Shown here piece by piece: positions 12,854 through 13,044 of a stretch of 13,044 bases of DNA. Within the stretch, counting starts at the first letter, position 1; each line of letters opens with the position of its first letter. The position numbers and the translations under genes are program-made. Source of the stretch: Bact-19 sp038319215 (GTDB lineage Bacteria > Bacteroidota > Bacteroidia > Bacteroidales > ML635J-15); assembly GCA_038319215.1 (NCBI GenBank), contig JBBQCZ010000113.1, forward strand, positions 1 through 13,044. Direction: 5' to 3'. The notes under the pieces are model-generated. The model ran no database searches and was not told where the DNA came from. It worked only from the letters and a program-made list of their open reading frames with translations.

Positions 12854-13044
12854 ATGCCAAAAATGAAAACAAAATCCGGAGCTAAAAAAAGGTTTACCTT
12901 GACTGGAACCGGTAAGATCAAAAGAAAACATGCTTATAAGAGTCACATTCTGACTAAAAAAACTACAAAACGTAAAAGAGCATTAACTCATCACACGACT
13001 GTAGCAGATAGTGACATGAACAACATTAGGTTGTGTTTGGGAAT
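12854..13044 (+). CDS. rpmI: Ribosomal protein bL35 (3' end cut by window edge)
   Basis: Starts at ATG 12854 with MPKMKTKSGAKKRFTLTGTG, the bL35 signature, and stays open for 63 codons to the edge. It is very basic, as expected of this large-subunit protein (usual length about 65 aa), so only the last residues are missing. Its place after infC is the standard infC-rpmI-rplT order, and rplT is expected next. A leader for bL20 control is not evident in the 21-nt gap. Confidence 0.95.
   Translation, partial: MPKMKTKSGAKKRFTLTGTGKIKRKHAYKSHILTKKTTKRKRALTHHTTVADSDMNNIRLCLG

Overview
The window looks like a Bacteroidota chromosome, most likely from the Bacteroidales/Marinilabiliales side. The DNA is AT-rich. 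Promoters carry the -7 box TAnnTTTG with a TTG/TTTG about 17-20 nt upstream. The proteins have Bacteroidota-type architectures: a long NagB fused to a PIG-L deacetylase, a DUF6934 protein, a DUF6088/AbiEii pair, and the thrS-infC-rpmI order. Shine-Dalgarno sequences are absent almost everywhere, with one striking exception in front of infC.

Layout. (1) 1-2296: the end of an unidentified + strand gene overlaps the 3' end of a - strand nagB-type gene. (2) 2297-6840: an accessory island of three small modules: a RhuM-type DNA-binding protein fused to a PLD-like domain, a DUF6934 gene with a 53-aa partner overlapping it at TAATG, and an AbiEi/AbiEii-type toxin-antitoxin pair with a clear inverted-repeat operator. 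Dispersed repeats separate the modules. The first two modules share the same upstream layout: a 60-nt hairpin repeat, a gap of about 60 nt, a 27-nt box, then the gene. (3) 6841-8080: mostly non-coding DNA rich in inverted repeats, plus one short two-helix membrane protein at 7443-7616. (4) 8081-10218: two - strand housekeeping-type genes, a YitT-family membrane protein and an exported N-acetylmuramoyl-L-alanine amidase. (5) 10275-13044: the + strand translation operon thrS, infC, rpmI (cut by the window edge). infC appears to start at ATC behind a strong Shine-Dalgarno.

How the parts work together: nagB-PIG-L (amino-sugar use) and the amidase (wall cleavage) are core functions. thrS, infC and rpmI form a translation operon with thrS and the amidase divergently transcribed from facing promoters. 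The island genes look like defence or stability modules, each with its own promoter. The strongest unexplained signals are the repeated module leader (hairpin plus 27-nt box), a perfect 31-nt palindrome inside the rhuM-like gene, and composite dispersed repeats whose left and right halves also occur separately. No tRNA, rRNA, CRISPR array or transposase gene was seen.
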